Origin: Flavobacterium ustbae | Lineage (GTDB): Bacteria > Bacteroidota > Bacteroidia > Flavobacteriales > Flavobacteriaceae | Assembly (NCBI RefSeq): GCF_003946915.1 | Contig: NZ_RPOC01000016.1 | Coordinates: forward strand, 40,880-104,879 | Length of the DNA stretch: 64,000 nucleotides | Reading direction: 5' to 3' | Part shown: positions 50,541-59,755 of the stretch, piece by piece | Position numbering within the stretch: the stretch's first letter is position 1 | How the letters are laid out: each line of letters starts with the position of its first letter | Translations under genes and position numbers: made by a program | Notes under the pieces: model-generated | What the model saw: only the letters and a program-made list of their open reading frames with translations | Databases searched by the model: none | Told to the model about the DNA's origin: nothing

Positions 50541-51008
50541 ATGAGATCAAAAGTAAAAACCATTGTTTCATCCGGTTTAGTTGCGGGCACATTAGATATT
50601 ACTGCCGCTATTTTGATTTACGCCGGAATATTGCATAAAACAACTGCAGAAAAAATTTTACAGTCTATTGCCAGTGGCATTTTTAAAAAAGAAGCCTACA
50701 CAGGCGGAACAGAAATGACTTTCGTGGGTTTGGGACTTCATTTCTTAATTGCTTTTATTTTTGCTTGGTTTTATTTTAAAATTTTCCCCTATATCCCATT
50801 TTTTAAAATAAACACTTTACTATCGGGAATCTCCTACGGATTCTTCATTTGGGTCGTAATGAATCTCGTTGTCCTACCAATTGTATTTCCTGTGTTACCT
50901 GAGAAAAATTTAGATTTTCCGCTTTTGCTTTCTATACTTATCGTGATTTGCTGTGTCGGGATTCCGATTGCTTTTATAACTAGAAAATATTATGCGAAAT
51001 GGTATTGA
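50541..51008 (+). CDS. Conserved four-helix membrane protein
   Basis: 155 codons from ATG 50541; a longer frame would overlap dinB and lacks hydrophobic character there. Four membrane segments: IVSSGLVAGTLDITAAILIY, FVGLGLHFLIAFIFAWFYF, TLLSGISYGFFIWVVMNLVV, LLLSILIVICCVGIPIAFIT. The motif GLVAGTLD recalls YagU/DUF1440-like proteins, but I do not assign it. Function unknown. Confidence 0.82.
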   Translation: MRSKVKTIVSSGLVAGTLDITAAILIYAGILHKTTAEKILQSIASGIFKKEAYTGGTEMTFVGLGLHFLIAFIFAWFYFKIFPYIPFFKINTLLSGISYGFFIWVVMNLVVLPIVFPVLPEKNLDFPLLLSILIVICCVGIPIAFITRKYYAKWY

Positions 51009-51099
51009 GGCCTAAGCTACTAAGGTCCTGAGGTACTAAGCAACTAAGGTACCAAACTTTTGCTTAGAAGCTTAGAATCTTAGCACCTCAGAAGCTTAA
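51008..51099. repeat. Octamer repeats folding into an inverted repeat (convergent spacer)
   Basis: The left half has CTAAGCTA, CTAAGGTC, CTGAGGTA, CTAAGCAA, CTAAGGTA; the right half has the complementary form TTAGAAGC, TTAGAATC, TTAGCACC, TCAGAAGC. It fills the gap between the membrane gene and the convergent DUF1328 gene and could stop transcription both ways. Confidence 0.85.
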
Positions 51100-51105
51100 A
51101 AAAAA

Positions 51106-51267
51106 CTAAACCTTTCTTCTCCCTGTGATTAATGAAATAATAAACAGCACTAAAAAGATAAAGAATAAAACTTTTGCGATACTCGCGGCTCCAGCGGCAA
51201 TACCACCAAAACCAAAGATTCCGGCTATGATAGCAAGAATGATAAATATAACTGTCCAACGTAACAT
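51106..51267 (-). CDS. DUF1328 small membrane protein
   Basis: 53 codons; start ATG at 51265-51267, stop TAG at 51106-51108 on the minus strand. The product starts MLRWTVIFIILAIIAGIFGF and continues GGIAAGAASIAKVLFFIFLV LFIISLITGRRKV, two membrane segments with the GFGGIAAGAASIAK core typical of DUF1328 (YtjA-like) proteins. It is probably an envelope-stress protein. Easily missed because it is short and a longer frame overlaps it. Confidence 0.9.
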   Translation of the reverse strand: MLRWTVIFIILAIIAGIFGFGGIAAGAASIAKVLFFIFLVLFIISLITGRRKV

Positions 51268-51747
51268 AATATTGATTTTTTGAGTTTGTATATACGGCTT
51301 TCAAAAGCCTTTTTTGTTTGTTATTCAAAGTTCTTTTATTCCTACAAATGCTATTAACTCAAAACAGTATTTTATTAGCTCAAAAGAATCAATAAAACAC
51401 TGATTACGCGTGACTTTCACGATTATTTAGAAGTCTTACACAATTACCATGTTTAAGCTTTAGAGTTAATTTTTTGATCGATTGGATTAATCGTCGCTCT
51501 ATTGGTGAACTAATTTCACATAAAATTTAAAAACACACCGGAAGCCTTAGAATTTTCTTCAAAAAGTTACAAAAGACTTCCAAACCCAATATTACAATAG
51601 CGATTAAAAAAATATATGTTAATGTCAATTATAGTTTTGAAGCAGAAACTTTCATCATTGACCGCCAACGGTATTGATTATGGTGCCGTCGATGAGAAAA
51701 TTGCCTTGGCTTCTTTGAACCTTAACGAGTTATGAACCGAATAAAAA
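51268..51747. other. Spacer with possible micro-ORF before glycosyltransferase
   Basis: Mostly AT-rich. A -7-like TAGTTTTG lies at 51632-51639. A 39-codon frame runs from 51616 to 51735, listed separately. Confidence 0.5.
51616..51735 (+). CDS. Possible 39-residue micro-ORF or gene remnant
   Basis: ATG 51616 to TGA 51733-51735, reading MLMSIIVLKQKLSSLTANGI DYGAVDEKIALASLNLNEL. The composition looks protein-like and it ends 12 bases before the next ATG, which would suit a leader or coupled ORF, but a promoter-like TAGTTTTG lies inside it. It could be a remnant of a longer gene. Confidence 0.25.
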   Translation: MLMSIIVLKQKLSSLTANGIDYGAVDEKIALASLNLNEL

Positions 51748-54027
51748 ATGTATCTCATGAAAACAATATCAAATAAATCGAAAATAGTTTTTTTATCTAC
51801 TTTTCCGCCAACTCAATGTGGCATAGCAACCTATACTCAAGACACCATTAAAGGTATTACAGATGTTTATGGTAAATCTATTCAGTGCGAAATATGTGAA
51901 CTTGTTGATAAACCAAAAGAAGAACCTACTCAAGCTTTTACCTTAAACACCAAGAATCGTGAAGAATATGCTAAAGTAGCCGAAGAAATCAATAATGATG
52001 AAGCTGTAAAATTAGTGCATATTCAGCATGAATTTGGTTTGTTTTCAGGAAATTACGGAGACCATCTTTTAGATTTTCTAAATGTAATTAAAGCGCCTGT
52101 AACTTATACTTTTCACAGTGTGATTCCTAATCCGAATGATGAACTGAGAACGTTCGTAAAACTGCTATTGAGTTACAGCAACTCGGTTTTTGTAATGACT
52201 AATAAATCTAAAGATATACTAATTAACGATTACGACATCAATGAAGAAATAATTACTTGCGTGCCTCACGGAACTCATATTGTAGTATATGAAGCTCCGC
52301 AACAGGCAAAAGAAAAATTAGAAATTCAAGATAGATTAGTACTTTCTACTTTCGGACTTTTAGGCGAAGGAAAAAATATAGAAACCGGTTTACAGGCATT
52401 GCCTAAAATTGTCGAAAAAGCGCCAAATGCATTGTATTTAATTATCGGAAAAACGCATCCAAACCTAATCAAAGATGGTACAGATCCTTACCGAGATAAA
52501 TTAGAAGCCATGGTTAAAGAATTAAACTTAGAAAACAATGTTCGTTTTATTAATCAATATTTAGATACAGAAGAGCTTCTAGAATATTTAAAAGCTACAG
52601 ATATTTATATGTTTACGTCCAAAGATCCGAATCAAGCTGTAAGTGGCACTTTCTCTTACGCTATGAGTTGTGCTTGTCCGATTGTGGCTTCTAAAATTCC
52701 TCATACTAAAGAAGTATTAACGGCAGATTCTGGAATTTTATGTGACATTGGAGATTCAGATCAGTTTGCAGCGGCAGCTATAAAATTGATTGAAGACGAA
52801 AATTTAAGAAACGAAATGGGAATTAGCTCATTTACTAAAATGAGAGCTTCTTCATGGGAAAATGTCGGAATTACTCAAATGAACACATACAAAAAACTAT
52901 TTAATAACCCAGAGGACATTAAATTCAGTTATCCTGACATCCAACTAAAACACATCAAAAAACTGACTACAGAACTTGGTATTGTTCAGTTTAGCAAAAT
53001 TTCTATTCCAGACCTAGAGTCAGGATATACATTAGACGACAATGCAAGAGCATTAGTTGCATTTTGCATGCACTATAAACTGACTCAAGACAAAGAAGAT
53101 TTAGCATATATTCTAATTTACTTAGATTTCATTCAGCGTTGCCAGCAGCCAAAAGGAGACTTTATCAATTATGTTGATAAGGAAAATCGCGAACATGTAG
53201 AACAAAATGCCGAAGTAAATTTAGAAGATTCAAATGCTAGAGCACTTTGGGCTTTAGGAACTGTTGTTTCTATCTCAGACATTCTTCCAGAAACTATTAC
53301 AAAAAAAGCAACACAATGTTTATTGAATTCATTGAAATGGGCAGAAACTATTCAATCGCCACGTTCAATTGGTTTTGCAACAAAAGGGTTGTACTTATAC
53401 CATACTAAAATCCCTAATTTGTATGTTGCTGCCATTATCAATAAACTGAATGCGAAATTGTTGGCAAATTATGAAGATACAGCAACAGAAGATTGGCAAT
53501 GGTTTGAAAATTATTTGACTTACGGAAACGGAATTCTTCCAGAATCGATGCTCTATGCTTATTTAATAACCAATAAGCCAGTCTACAAAAAAGTAGCTTT
53601 AGACTCTTTAGATTTCTTAATTTCTAAAACGTTTGTAAAAGGTAATTTCAAAGCTATCTCGAACCAAAGCTGGTATCATAAAGGTTCTGAACCTCAGGAA
53701 TTTGGTGAACAGCCAATTGACGTAACGTATACCATTATGACGCTAAATGCCTTTTATAATGAATTTAAAACACCGCATTATAAAAAGAAAATGAAAGCTG
53801 CTTTCAACTGGTTTTTAGGTAAAAATCATCTAGGTCAGATTATGTACAATCCAGTAAGCGGTGGCGGTTACGACGGGCTAGAAAAGCACAACGTAAACTT
53901 AAACCAAGGAGCAGAATCTACAGTATGTTTTTTAACAGCAAGATTACTAATGGAAAAATTAGCAATGTCACAATCCCGCGTTATTCCTTTAATGAAATCA
54001 CGAACTGGAGTTGCTATTAATTCTTAG
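51748..54027 (+). CDS. GT4-type glycosyltransferase fused to an alpha/alpha-toroid domain
   Basis: 759 codons (ATG 51748; ATG 51757 is an equally possible start, three codons later). Residues 1 to about 395 are a GT-B glycosyltransferase: FLSTFPPTQCGIATYTQD, HIQHEFGLFSGNYGDHLL, TFGLLGEGKNIETGLQALPK, and the donor-binding FTSKDPNQAVSGTFSYAMSC. Residues about 405-740 form a helix-rich repeat region (GYTLDDNARALVAFCMHY, EDSNARALWALGTVVSIS, GILPESMLYAYLI, NQGAESTVCFLTARLLM) like six-hairpin glycosidases. It may build and trim, or phosphorolyse, a mannose-containing glycan; substrate unknown. Terminator follows. Confidence 0.85.
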   Translation: MYLMKTISNKSKIVFLSTFPPTQCGIATYTQDTIKGITDVYGKSIQCEICELVDKPKEEPTQAFTLNTKNREEYAKVAEEINNDEAVKLVHIQHEFGLFSGNYGDHLLDFLNVIKAPVTYTFHSVIPNPNDELRTFVKLLLSYSNSVFVMTNKSKDILINDYDINEEIITCVPHGTHIVVYEAPQQAKEKLEIQDRLVLSTFGLLGEGKNIETGLQALPKIVEKAPNALYLIIGKTHPNLIKDGTDPYRDKLEAMVKELNLENNVRFINQYLDTEELLEYLKATDIYMFTSKDPNQAVSGTFSYAMSCACPIVASKIPHTKEVLTADSGILCDIGDSDQFAAAAIKLIEDENLRNEMGISSFTKMRASSWENVGITQMNTYKKLFNNPEDIKFSYPDIQLKHIKKLTTELGIVQFSKISIPDLESGYTLDDNARALVAFCMHYKLTQDKEDLAYILIYLDFIQRCQQPKGDFINYVDKENREHVEQNAEVNLEDSNARALWALGTVVSISDILPETITKKATQCLLNSLKWAETIQSPRSIGFATKGLYLYHTKIPNLYVAAIINKLNAKLLANYEDTATEDWQWFENYLTYGNGILPESMLYAYLITNKPVYKKVALDSLDFLISKTFVKGNFKAISNQSWYHKGSEPQEFGEQPIDVTYTIMTLNAFYNEFKTPHYKKKMKAAFNWFLGKNHLGQIMYNPVSGGGYDGLEKHNVNLNQGAESTVCFLTARLLMEKLAMSQSRVIPLMKSRTGVAINS

Positions 54028-54072
54028 ACTTTATACTATTGAAGCTAACCAAATACTTCATTTTAACCTGAG

Positions 54073-54103
54073 AAATCCCTTTTGCATAAAAGGGATTTTT
54101 TAT
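54073..54103 (+). terminator. Intrinsic terminator after glycosyltransferase gene
   Basis: AAATCCCTTTT (54073-54083), loop GCAT, AAAAGGGATTT (54088-54098), then TTTT. Confidence 0.9.
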
Positions 54104-54292
54104 TTACAAACCTCAGCAAACGCAGTTTACGTTTTTTTATTGTGCAGATGCCGATGAAAATTATATAACGTTCCAAAAAAGTTGTGTAAGATTTTTGGAT
54201 CATAAAAAAAGTAACTTTCCTATACGAATTTAGATGGGTTTATATCATTCTATTTTTCAATTTATATCATTCACATTTAAACAAAAATCATT

Positions 54293-55045
54293 TTGATTCT
54301 CAAAAATACATTCACCGAAATTGGAGAGACGACGATATTCGCCAAGAAGTTTTTTAAGGAGGTTTTTATTCCCCCTTATGAGACCAAAGAGTTTTTGAAA
54401 CAATGTTATGTAATAGGCTATAAATCTCTACCACTGGTAGCCATAACCGGTTTTATTATGGGGTTGGTTCTTACGCTGCAGTCGCGTCCAACATTAGTAA
54501 AATTTGGTGCAGAATCCTGGCTTCCGGGTATGGTTGCGCTTTCGCTGATTAGAGAAATCGCCCCAGTAATTACTGCCTTGATTTGCGCCGGAAAAATTTC
54601 ATCTGGAATTGGAGCAGAATTAGGCTCAATGAAAGTAACCGAGCAGATTGATGCCATGGAAGTTTCAGCAGTAAATCCGTATAATTATTTAGTTGTTACT
54701 AGAGTCTTGGCTTGTACGCTGATGATTCCGATACTTGTTTTTTTTGCCGATGCGATTGGAATTATTGGAGGTTACGTAGGAATTAATATTCATGGAGATG
54801 TAAATTTCTACAGATATCTCACTCAGATTATTCAATCTTTAGAGTTTTTGGATTTATTTCCAGCTACAATCAAAACGTTCTTTTTTGGCTTTTTTATCGG
54901 AATGATCGGATGCTTTAAAGGTTTTAATGCTTCAAACGGAACAGAAAGTGTGGGTCAAGCTGCAAACTCTGCCGTTGTTACTGCCTCATTAAGCATTTTT
55001 ATTATCGATATGGTCGCTGTTCAAATAACCGATTTATTTTTTTAA
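54293..55045 (+). CDS. mlaE: MlaE-type lipid ABC permease
   Basis: 250 codons from a TTG at 54293; a stop at 54278-54280 lies close upstream and the first in-frame ATG would remove 60 residues including the amphipathic entry helix. MlaE family blocks: GFIMGLVLTLQSRPTLVKFG, LIREIAPVITALICAGKISS, MKVTEQIDAMEVSAVNPYNY, GFNASNGTESVGQAANSAVV. It forms the inner-membrane core moving phospholipids between inner and outer membranes. First gene of mlaE-mlaF-mlaD. Confidence 0.93.
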   Translation: MILKNTFTEIGETTIFAKKFFKEVFIPPYETKEFLKQCYVIGYKSLPLVAITGFIMGLVLTLQSRPTLVKFGAESWLPGMVALSLIREIAPVITALICAGKISSGIGAELGSMKVTEQIDAMEVSAVNPYNYLVVTRVLACTLMIPILVFFADAIGIIGGYVGINIHGDVNFYRYLTQIIQSLEFLDLFPATIKTFFFGFFIGMIGCFKGFNASNGTESVGQAANSAVVTASLSIFIIDMVAVQITDLFF

Positions 55046-55047
55046 AA

Positions 55048-55827
55048 ATGGCTGAAGAAAAATTACATAAAGAACCCAAAAAGAAAGAGAAAGGTCAATC
55101 TCCTATGATTGAGATAAAAGACCTGCATAAAACTTTTGGTACAGACAATACCATTTTAAAAGGTGTAAATCTTGTTTTAAATAAAGATGAAAATCTTGTG
55201 GTCTTAGGACGTTCAGGATCAGGAAAATCTGTTACCATAAAATGCATCGTCGGGCTTATTGAACCTGATAAGGGCGAAATTAAAGTTTTTGATGAAAATG
55301 TTCTTAATATTTCAAAAAGCGAGCTGAATGCCATTAGAGTCCGAATCGGTTTTTTGTTCCAAAGTGGTGCTCTTTACGATTCAATGTCCGTTAGAGAAAA
55401 TCTCGCTTTTACATTAAGCAAACACAAACGCGATCTTAATGATGATGAAGTCGAAAAAGAAGTCATGGAAGCTCTTGAAAACGTAGGTTTGGCAGAAGCT
55501 GTTGACAAAATGCCTTCTGAACTCTCTGGAGGTATGAGAAAAAGGATTGGTCTGGCAAGAACACTGATTTTAAAACCTGAAATCATTTTGTACGACGAAC
55601 CCACAACAGGTTTAGATACAATTACTTCAAGAGAAATTAGTGAATTGATCTTAGACATTAAAAACAAACAAAAAACTTCTTCGATCATTATTACACACGA
55701 TATGGCGTGTGCAAAAATGACTTCTGATCGAATCATTGTTTTAAAAGACGGTGTAATTCATGCCGAAGGAACGTACGAAGAACTAGAAAAAGACGAAGAC
55801 GAATGGGTTCGCTCATTCTTTCAATAA
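55048..55827 (+). CDS. mlaF: MlaF-type lipid ABC ATPase
   Basis: 259 codons, starting 2 bases after mlaE. Walker A GRSGSGKS at 54-61, Q-loop FLFQSGALYDSMSVRENL, signature LSGGMRKRIGLARTL, Walker B IILYDEPTTGLD and switch TH in IIITHDMACA. An extra Lys/Glu-rich N-terminus (about 20 residues) precedes the ABC core; M20 is an alternative start. Powers the MlaE permease. Confidence 0.95.
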   Translation: MAEEKLHKEPKKKEKGQSPMIEIKDLHKTFGTDNTILKGVNLVLNKDENLVVLGRSGSGKSVTIKCIVGLIEPDKGEIKVFDENVLNISKSELNAIRVRIGFLFQSGALYDSMSVRENLAFTLSKHKRDLNDDEVEKEVMEALENVGLAEAVDKMPSELSGGMRKRIGLARTLILKPEIILYDEPTTGLDTITSREISELILDIKNKQKTSSIIITHDMACAKMTSDRIIVLKDGVIHAEGTYEELEKDEDEWVRSFFQ

Positions 55828-55852
55828 AAACAAAGCAAAATAAATAGAAATC

Positions 55853-56674
55853 ATGGAAAAGCAATCTAGATATACTTGGAAATTAGGAATGTTTGTAACA
55901 ATAGGTTTACTGCTTTTTATAATGGCCGTATATTTTATTGGAAAACAAAAAAACCTTTTCGGTTCAACCTTTCATATTACCTCTCAGTTTAAAACAGTAA
56001 GCGGATTGGAAGTGGGAAACAATGTACGTTTCTCAGGAATTAATGTTGGAACGGTAGAGCAAATTCAGCTTAAAAATGACTCGACTGTCATAGTGATTTT
56101 AGTAATGAAAGAAGAAGTTCGAGAATTTATTAAAACTGATGCCACAGCCAGTATTGGTTCTGATGGCTTAATGGGCGATAAAGTTTTGACGATTTCGCCA
56201 GGTGCAAAATCTACAAAGATCATTGAAGACAATGGACAAATTGCTTCTGTTGACGGAATTGAAATGCACGATATTATGAAAAGCGTGAAGAAAAGCGTAG
56301 ATAATATTGGCGTGATTTCAGACGAAATAGCCATTTTTAGCCATAGCATGAACAACGGAAACGGAGCTTTGGCAAGACTTGTTAAAGACGATAAAATGGC
56401 AAACAGTGTTTCTAATACCCTATCCAATTTAGAAACCGGAACAAAGGGTTTCAGCGAAAACATGGAAGCCGCAAAAAGCAATTTCTTGTTTAGAGGCTAT
56501 TTCAAGAAAAAGGAGAAAGAAAAAGAGAAAAAAGCTGAAGAAAGAAAAGAAAAACAAGAGGAAAAGAAAGAAAAGCAAGAAGAAAAAGCGGCTAAAGAGA
56601 AAGAACAAAAAGAAGAAGCTAAAAAAGAAAAGCAAGAAGAACAGCAAAAAAAGGAAGAAGCTAAAAAGAATTGA
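55853..56674 (+). CDS. mlaD: MlaD-type MCE lipid-binding protein with charged tail
   Basis: 273 codons. One N-terminal membrane helix (LGMFVTIGLLLFIMAVYFIG), then an MCE domain (FKTVSGLEVGNNVRFSGINV, GTVEQIQL, ASIGSDGLMGDKVLTISPG), then helical region, and a tail of about 55 residues made almost only of Lys, Glu, Gln and Ala (from KKKEKEKEKKAEERKEKQEE). MCE proteins form hexamers that shuttle lipids across the periplasm. The tail, absent from E. coli MlaD, could be a long single helix. Confidence 0.92.
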   Translation: MEKQSRYTWKLGMFVTIGLLLFIMAVYFIGKQKNLFGSTFHITSQFKTVSGLEVGNNVRFSGINVGTVEQIQLKNDSTVIVILVMKEEVREFIKTDATASIGSDGLMGDKVLTISPGAKSTKIIEDNGQIASVDGIEMHDIMKSVKKSVDNIGVISDEIAIFSHSMNNGNGALARLVKDDKMANSVSNTLSNLETGTKGFSENMEAAKSNFLFRGYFKKKEKEKEKKAEERKEKQEEKKEKQEEKAAKEKEQKEEAKKEKQEEQQKKEEAKKN

Positions 56675-56685
56675 TTTTTTTTTAG

Positions 56686-56781
56686 AGTGCTTAGTCCTTA
56701 GTAGTTAGTCCTTAGTCCTTAGTTTGGTTAATAGTTAAGCAAACTAAGGACTAAAAAGCTAAAAGCTAAGGACTAAGCACT
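56686..56781. repeat. Heptad repeats forming a 16-bp perfect hairpin
   Basis: AGTGCTTAGTCCTTAG (56686-56701) is perfectly complementary to 56766-56781. Between and within the arms the unit TTAGTCC recurs every seven bases. It lies between mlaD and the AsmA-like gene and may reduce read-through. Confidence 0.88.
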
Positions 56782-56823
56782 AACAAGCTAAGGACTTTCT
56801 ACGAACCACAAATTACAAAATAT

Positions 56824-59637
56824 ATGCCTAGTACATTCAAACATACCGCCTTAAAAGTTTTAAAAATCACTGGAATTACGATTGCGGTGATTTTGTTTTT
56901 GCTATTTATAATTCCGCTTCTTTTTCCTGGAAAAATTGCTTCGGAGGTTAAAAAAATTGCAAACGAGAGATTGGATACCAAGCTTGATTTTACCAAATCT
57001 AAGCTTTCTTTTTTCACGCATTTCCCTTCGTTAACTGTTTCTCTTGACGAACTTTCTTTAACGGGATCTAAGCCTTTCAGCAATGACACCTTATTAAAAG
57101 CAGACCAAGTTGCTTTTGGAATCGATATCAAAAGACTGCTTTTTGATAATGAAGTAAAAATTAATAAACTTTACGTTTCTGACGCTTTGATTAATGTAAT
57201 GGTCAACGAAAAAGGTCAGGCTAATTACAATATTTATATTGCCCCCGAAAACCGCAAAGAAGAAAAAGACAAACCAGAAGAAGGAACCGCAATTCGATTG
57301 GAGCGCATTGATCTAGAAAATTGCCATGTAAAATATAACGATCGTTCTGCAAAAATTTTAGTCGACGCAAAAGGCTTTAATTACGTTGGAAGAGGAAATC
57401 TTAGTGAAGATATTTTTGATCTCGCAACCGATGCCAAGATTGATAATCTGGATTTCTTTTATGACAGAACTGGATATATTAGAAGAAAAGAAGTCCACGC
57501 CGATTTAATTACCAGAATCAATACCAATGCGCTTTCTTTCATTCTTCAGAAAAATGAATTACAGATCAATAAACTCCCTTTAAAATTTACTGGCTTATTT
57601 ACCATTTTACGAGACGGTTACAAAATCAACATCAAAGCAGCTTCCGAAAATACTACAGTAAAAGATTTACTTTCTGTAATGCCACCAGAATATTTAACAT
57701 GGCTAGATAAAACAGAAATTTCAGGCAGAAGCGATTTACTGGTCAGTTTTAAAGGAGATTACAATGTTCAGAAAAAGCAAAAACCAAACTTAGCTTTCAA
57801 TTTAAAAATTAATGAAGGCTCTGTAAATTATAAAGATGCGCCTGTTCCTTTAAGCGATTTTCAAATGGATTTGAATGCCATGCTTCCGTCTTTGGATACT
57901 GAAAAATTATTGGTTAATCTGAGAACACTAAAATTTAAAGTTGGCGAAAAAGATTATTTTAATGCTTATCTGCACAGTAAAGGTCTAAGCGAAATGTCGA
58001 TTAATGCAAGCGTGAAAGGAGCATTAGACCTTGCTGTTGTTGATGCCGCGTTAGGATTAGAAAATATCGACTTAAAAGGAATTTTGAAAACCGATATTCA
58101 GGCGCGAGGGCTTTTTAGCACCTCTAAAAAATTATTCCCTAAAACAATTGGCGGAATTTCATTGCGAAATGGATCACTTAAAACAAAGTATTATCCAAAT
58201 CCGATTACCGATATCACTTTTGTGGCAAACATGCTCAACAAAGCTGGCACTTATCAGGATTTAATTGTGGCCGTAGCGCCAGCTTCTTTTACTTTTGAAG
58301 GAAATCCTGTTTATGTAAATGCCACTTTATCAGATTTTAGCGATTTGGCTTATAATGCCAAAATTAAAGGCGAACTCAATGTGGGCAGAATATATAAGGT
58401 TTTTGCTCAAGAAGGCGTTGATGTAACTGGTTATGCCAAAGCCGATCTTTCTCTAAAAGGAAAACAAAGTTATGCAACAACAGGCCAATATGATAAGTTG
58501 GATAATAAAGGAACATTGCTGCTTAAAAATATAAAAGCAACTTCAGAATTGTTTCCAAAAGCGTTCTATATTAAACAGGGAAATTTCCGTTTTCAAAATG
58601 AAAAAATGTGGTTTGAAAAATTCAATGCCTCTTACGGAAAATCAGATTTTGATATTAATGGCTATTTGCTCAATACGATCAATTATTTTTTAGAATCAAA
58701 AGGAACGCTTAGCGGCAACTTCAATCTTAAATCAAAATTGATTAATGTCGATGAATTTATGGCGCTTGAAGAGGGTGAAAACAAAGATCGTAAAATTGAA
58801 GTGGAATATGCCAAAGAAGACCATCCTAAAATGAGTGGCGTAGTGATAATTCCTGAAAATTTAAATGTCACTTTAAATGCAAATGCCGACAAAATCGAAT
58901 ACAATAAATTGGTATTTAACAAACTAAACGGAAAAATTGGAGTAAAAAAAGAAGGATTTTACTTAGAAAATGTTACCTTTAATATTATTGACTGCATTTT
59001 AGGAGTTAATGCGATGTACAAAGACGAATCTCCAACTTCTGCACATTTTGATGCACATTTTACAGCTAAGGATTTTGATGTACAAAGAGCATACAAAGAA
59101 ATTCCGATGTTTCATGATATGGTTACTGCTGCCGAAAAGGCGCACGGAATTATTTCTGTTGACTATAAAATAAAAGGAGATTTAAATGGAAATATGGGGC
59201 CTATTTATGAATCTATGCAAGGAGGAGGAACGATTAATTTGCGCGACGTAAAAATTAAAGGACTTAAACTTTTTGATGGAATCAGTTCTAAAACAGGACA
59301 AAATGGTTTGAGTGATCCGGATATGGAAGGAATCGAAATCAAATCAACTATAGACAATAATCTAATCAATATAGAGCCTTTTACATTTAGCGTGGCCAGC
59401 TTTAAGCCAACAATTAAAGGAACTACAAGCTTTGACGGACTTTTGGATCTTAGAATGCGTTTAGGACTTCCGCTATTCGGATTAATAGGTTTTCCTATTG
59501 TAATTACCGGAACACATGAAGACCCAAAAATTAAAATATTCAGCAAAACGGGACAAGAAATTAATCCTGCCGTTTATGATGAAAAGAACAATAAAGTAAT
59601 TCGAAAAGAAAAAGTTAGCAAGCAAAAAAAGAAATAA
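56824..59637 (+). CDS. AsmA-family large envelope protein
   Basis: 937 codons. One N-terminal membrane helix (VLKITGITIAVILFLLFIIP, about 12-34), then a long beta-rich periplasmic part with AsmA-type start (ANERLDTKLDFTKSKLSFFT, HFPSLTVSLDELSLTG) and AsmA_2-like C-terminus (GTINLRDVKIKGLKLFDGIS, FDGLLDLRMRLGLPLFG). AsmA-like proteins form hydrophobic grooves and are thought to bridge membranes for lipid flow. Its place directly after mlaEFD supports a joint role in lipid traffic. It ends with a Lys-rich tail. Confidence 0.88.
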   Translation: MPSTFKHTALKVLKITGITIAVILFLLFIIPLLFPGKIASEVKKIANERLDTKLDFTKSKLSFFTHFPSLTVSLDELSLTGSKPFSNDTLLKADQVAFGIDIKRLLFDNEVKINKLYVSDALINVMVNEKGQANYNIYIAPENRKEEKDKPEEGTAIRLERIDLENCHVKYNDRSAKILVDAKGFNYVGRGNLSEDIFDLATDAKIDNLDFFYDRTGYIRRKEVHADLITRINTNALSFILQKNELQINKLPLKFTGLFTILRDGYKINIKAASENTTVKDLLSVMPPEYLTWLDKTEISGRSDLLVSFKGDYNVQKKQKPNLAFNLKINEGSVNYKDAPVPLSDFQMDLNAMLPSLDTEKLLVNLRTLKFKVGEKDYFNAYLHSKGLSEMSINASVKGALDLAVVDAALGLENIDLKGILKTDIQARGLFSTSKKLFPKTIGGISLRNGSLKTKYYPNPITDITFVANMLNKAGTYQDLIVAVAPASFTFEGNPVYVNATLSDFSDLAYNAKIKGELNVGRIYKVFAQEGVDVTGYAKADLSLKGKQSYATTGQYDKLDNKGTLLLKNIKATSELFPKAFYIKQGNFRFQNEKMWFEKFNASYGKSDFDINGYLLNTINYFLESKGTLSGNFNLKSKLINVDEFMALEEGENKDRKIEVEYAKEDHPKMSGVVIIPENLNVTLNANADKIEYNKLVFNKLNGKIGVKKEGFYLENVTFNIIDCILGVNAMYKDESPTSAHFDAHFTAKDFDVQRAYKEIPMFHDMVTAAEKAHGIISVDYKIKGDLNGNMGPIYESMQGGGTINLRDVKIKGLKLFDGISSKTGQNGLSDPDMEGIEIKSTIDNNLINIEPFTFSVASFKPTIKGTTSFDGLLDLRMRLGLPLFGLIGFPIVITGTHEDPKIKIFSKTGQEINPAVYDEKNNKVIRKEKVSKQKKK

Positions 59638-59654
59638 TAATAATAATAAATTCT

Positions 59655-59706
59655 TCATCTTCTTCAGTAAAAGATCGCATCTCATTTGCTGAAGAAGATG
59701 ATTTTA
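59655..59706 (+). terminator. Probable terminator after AsmA-like gene
   Basis: TCATCTTCTTCAG (59655-59667) and CTGAAGAAGATGA (59689-59701) form a 13-bp stem with a 21-base loop, followed by TTTTAT. Confidence 0.7.
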
Positions 59707-59755
59707 TAAAATACCAAACCAAATAACACCAAAATACCACTAAAAATAACCAAAA

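Noticed and set aside
51080..51328. 82-codon minus-strand frame across the DUF1328 region
   Set aside because: The protein has no family character; the overlapping 53-codon frame at 51106-51267 gives a clear DUF1328 protein.
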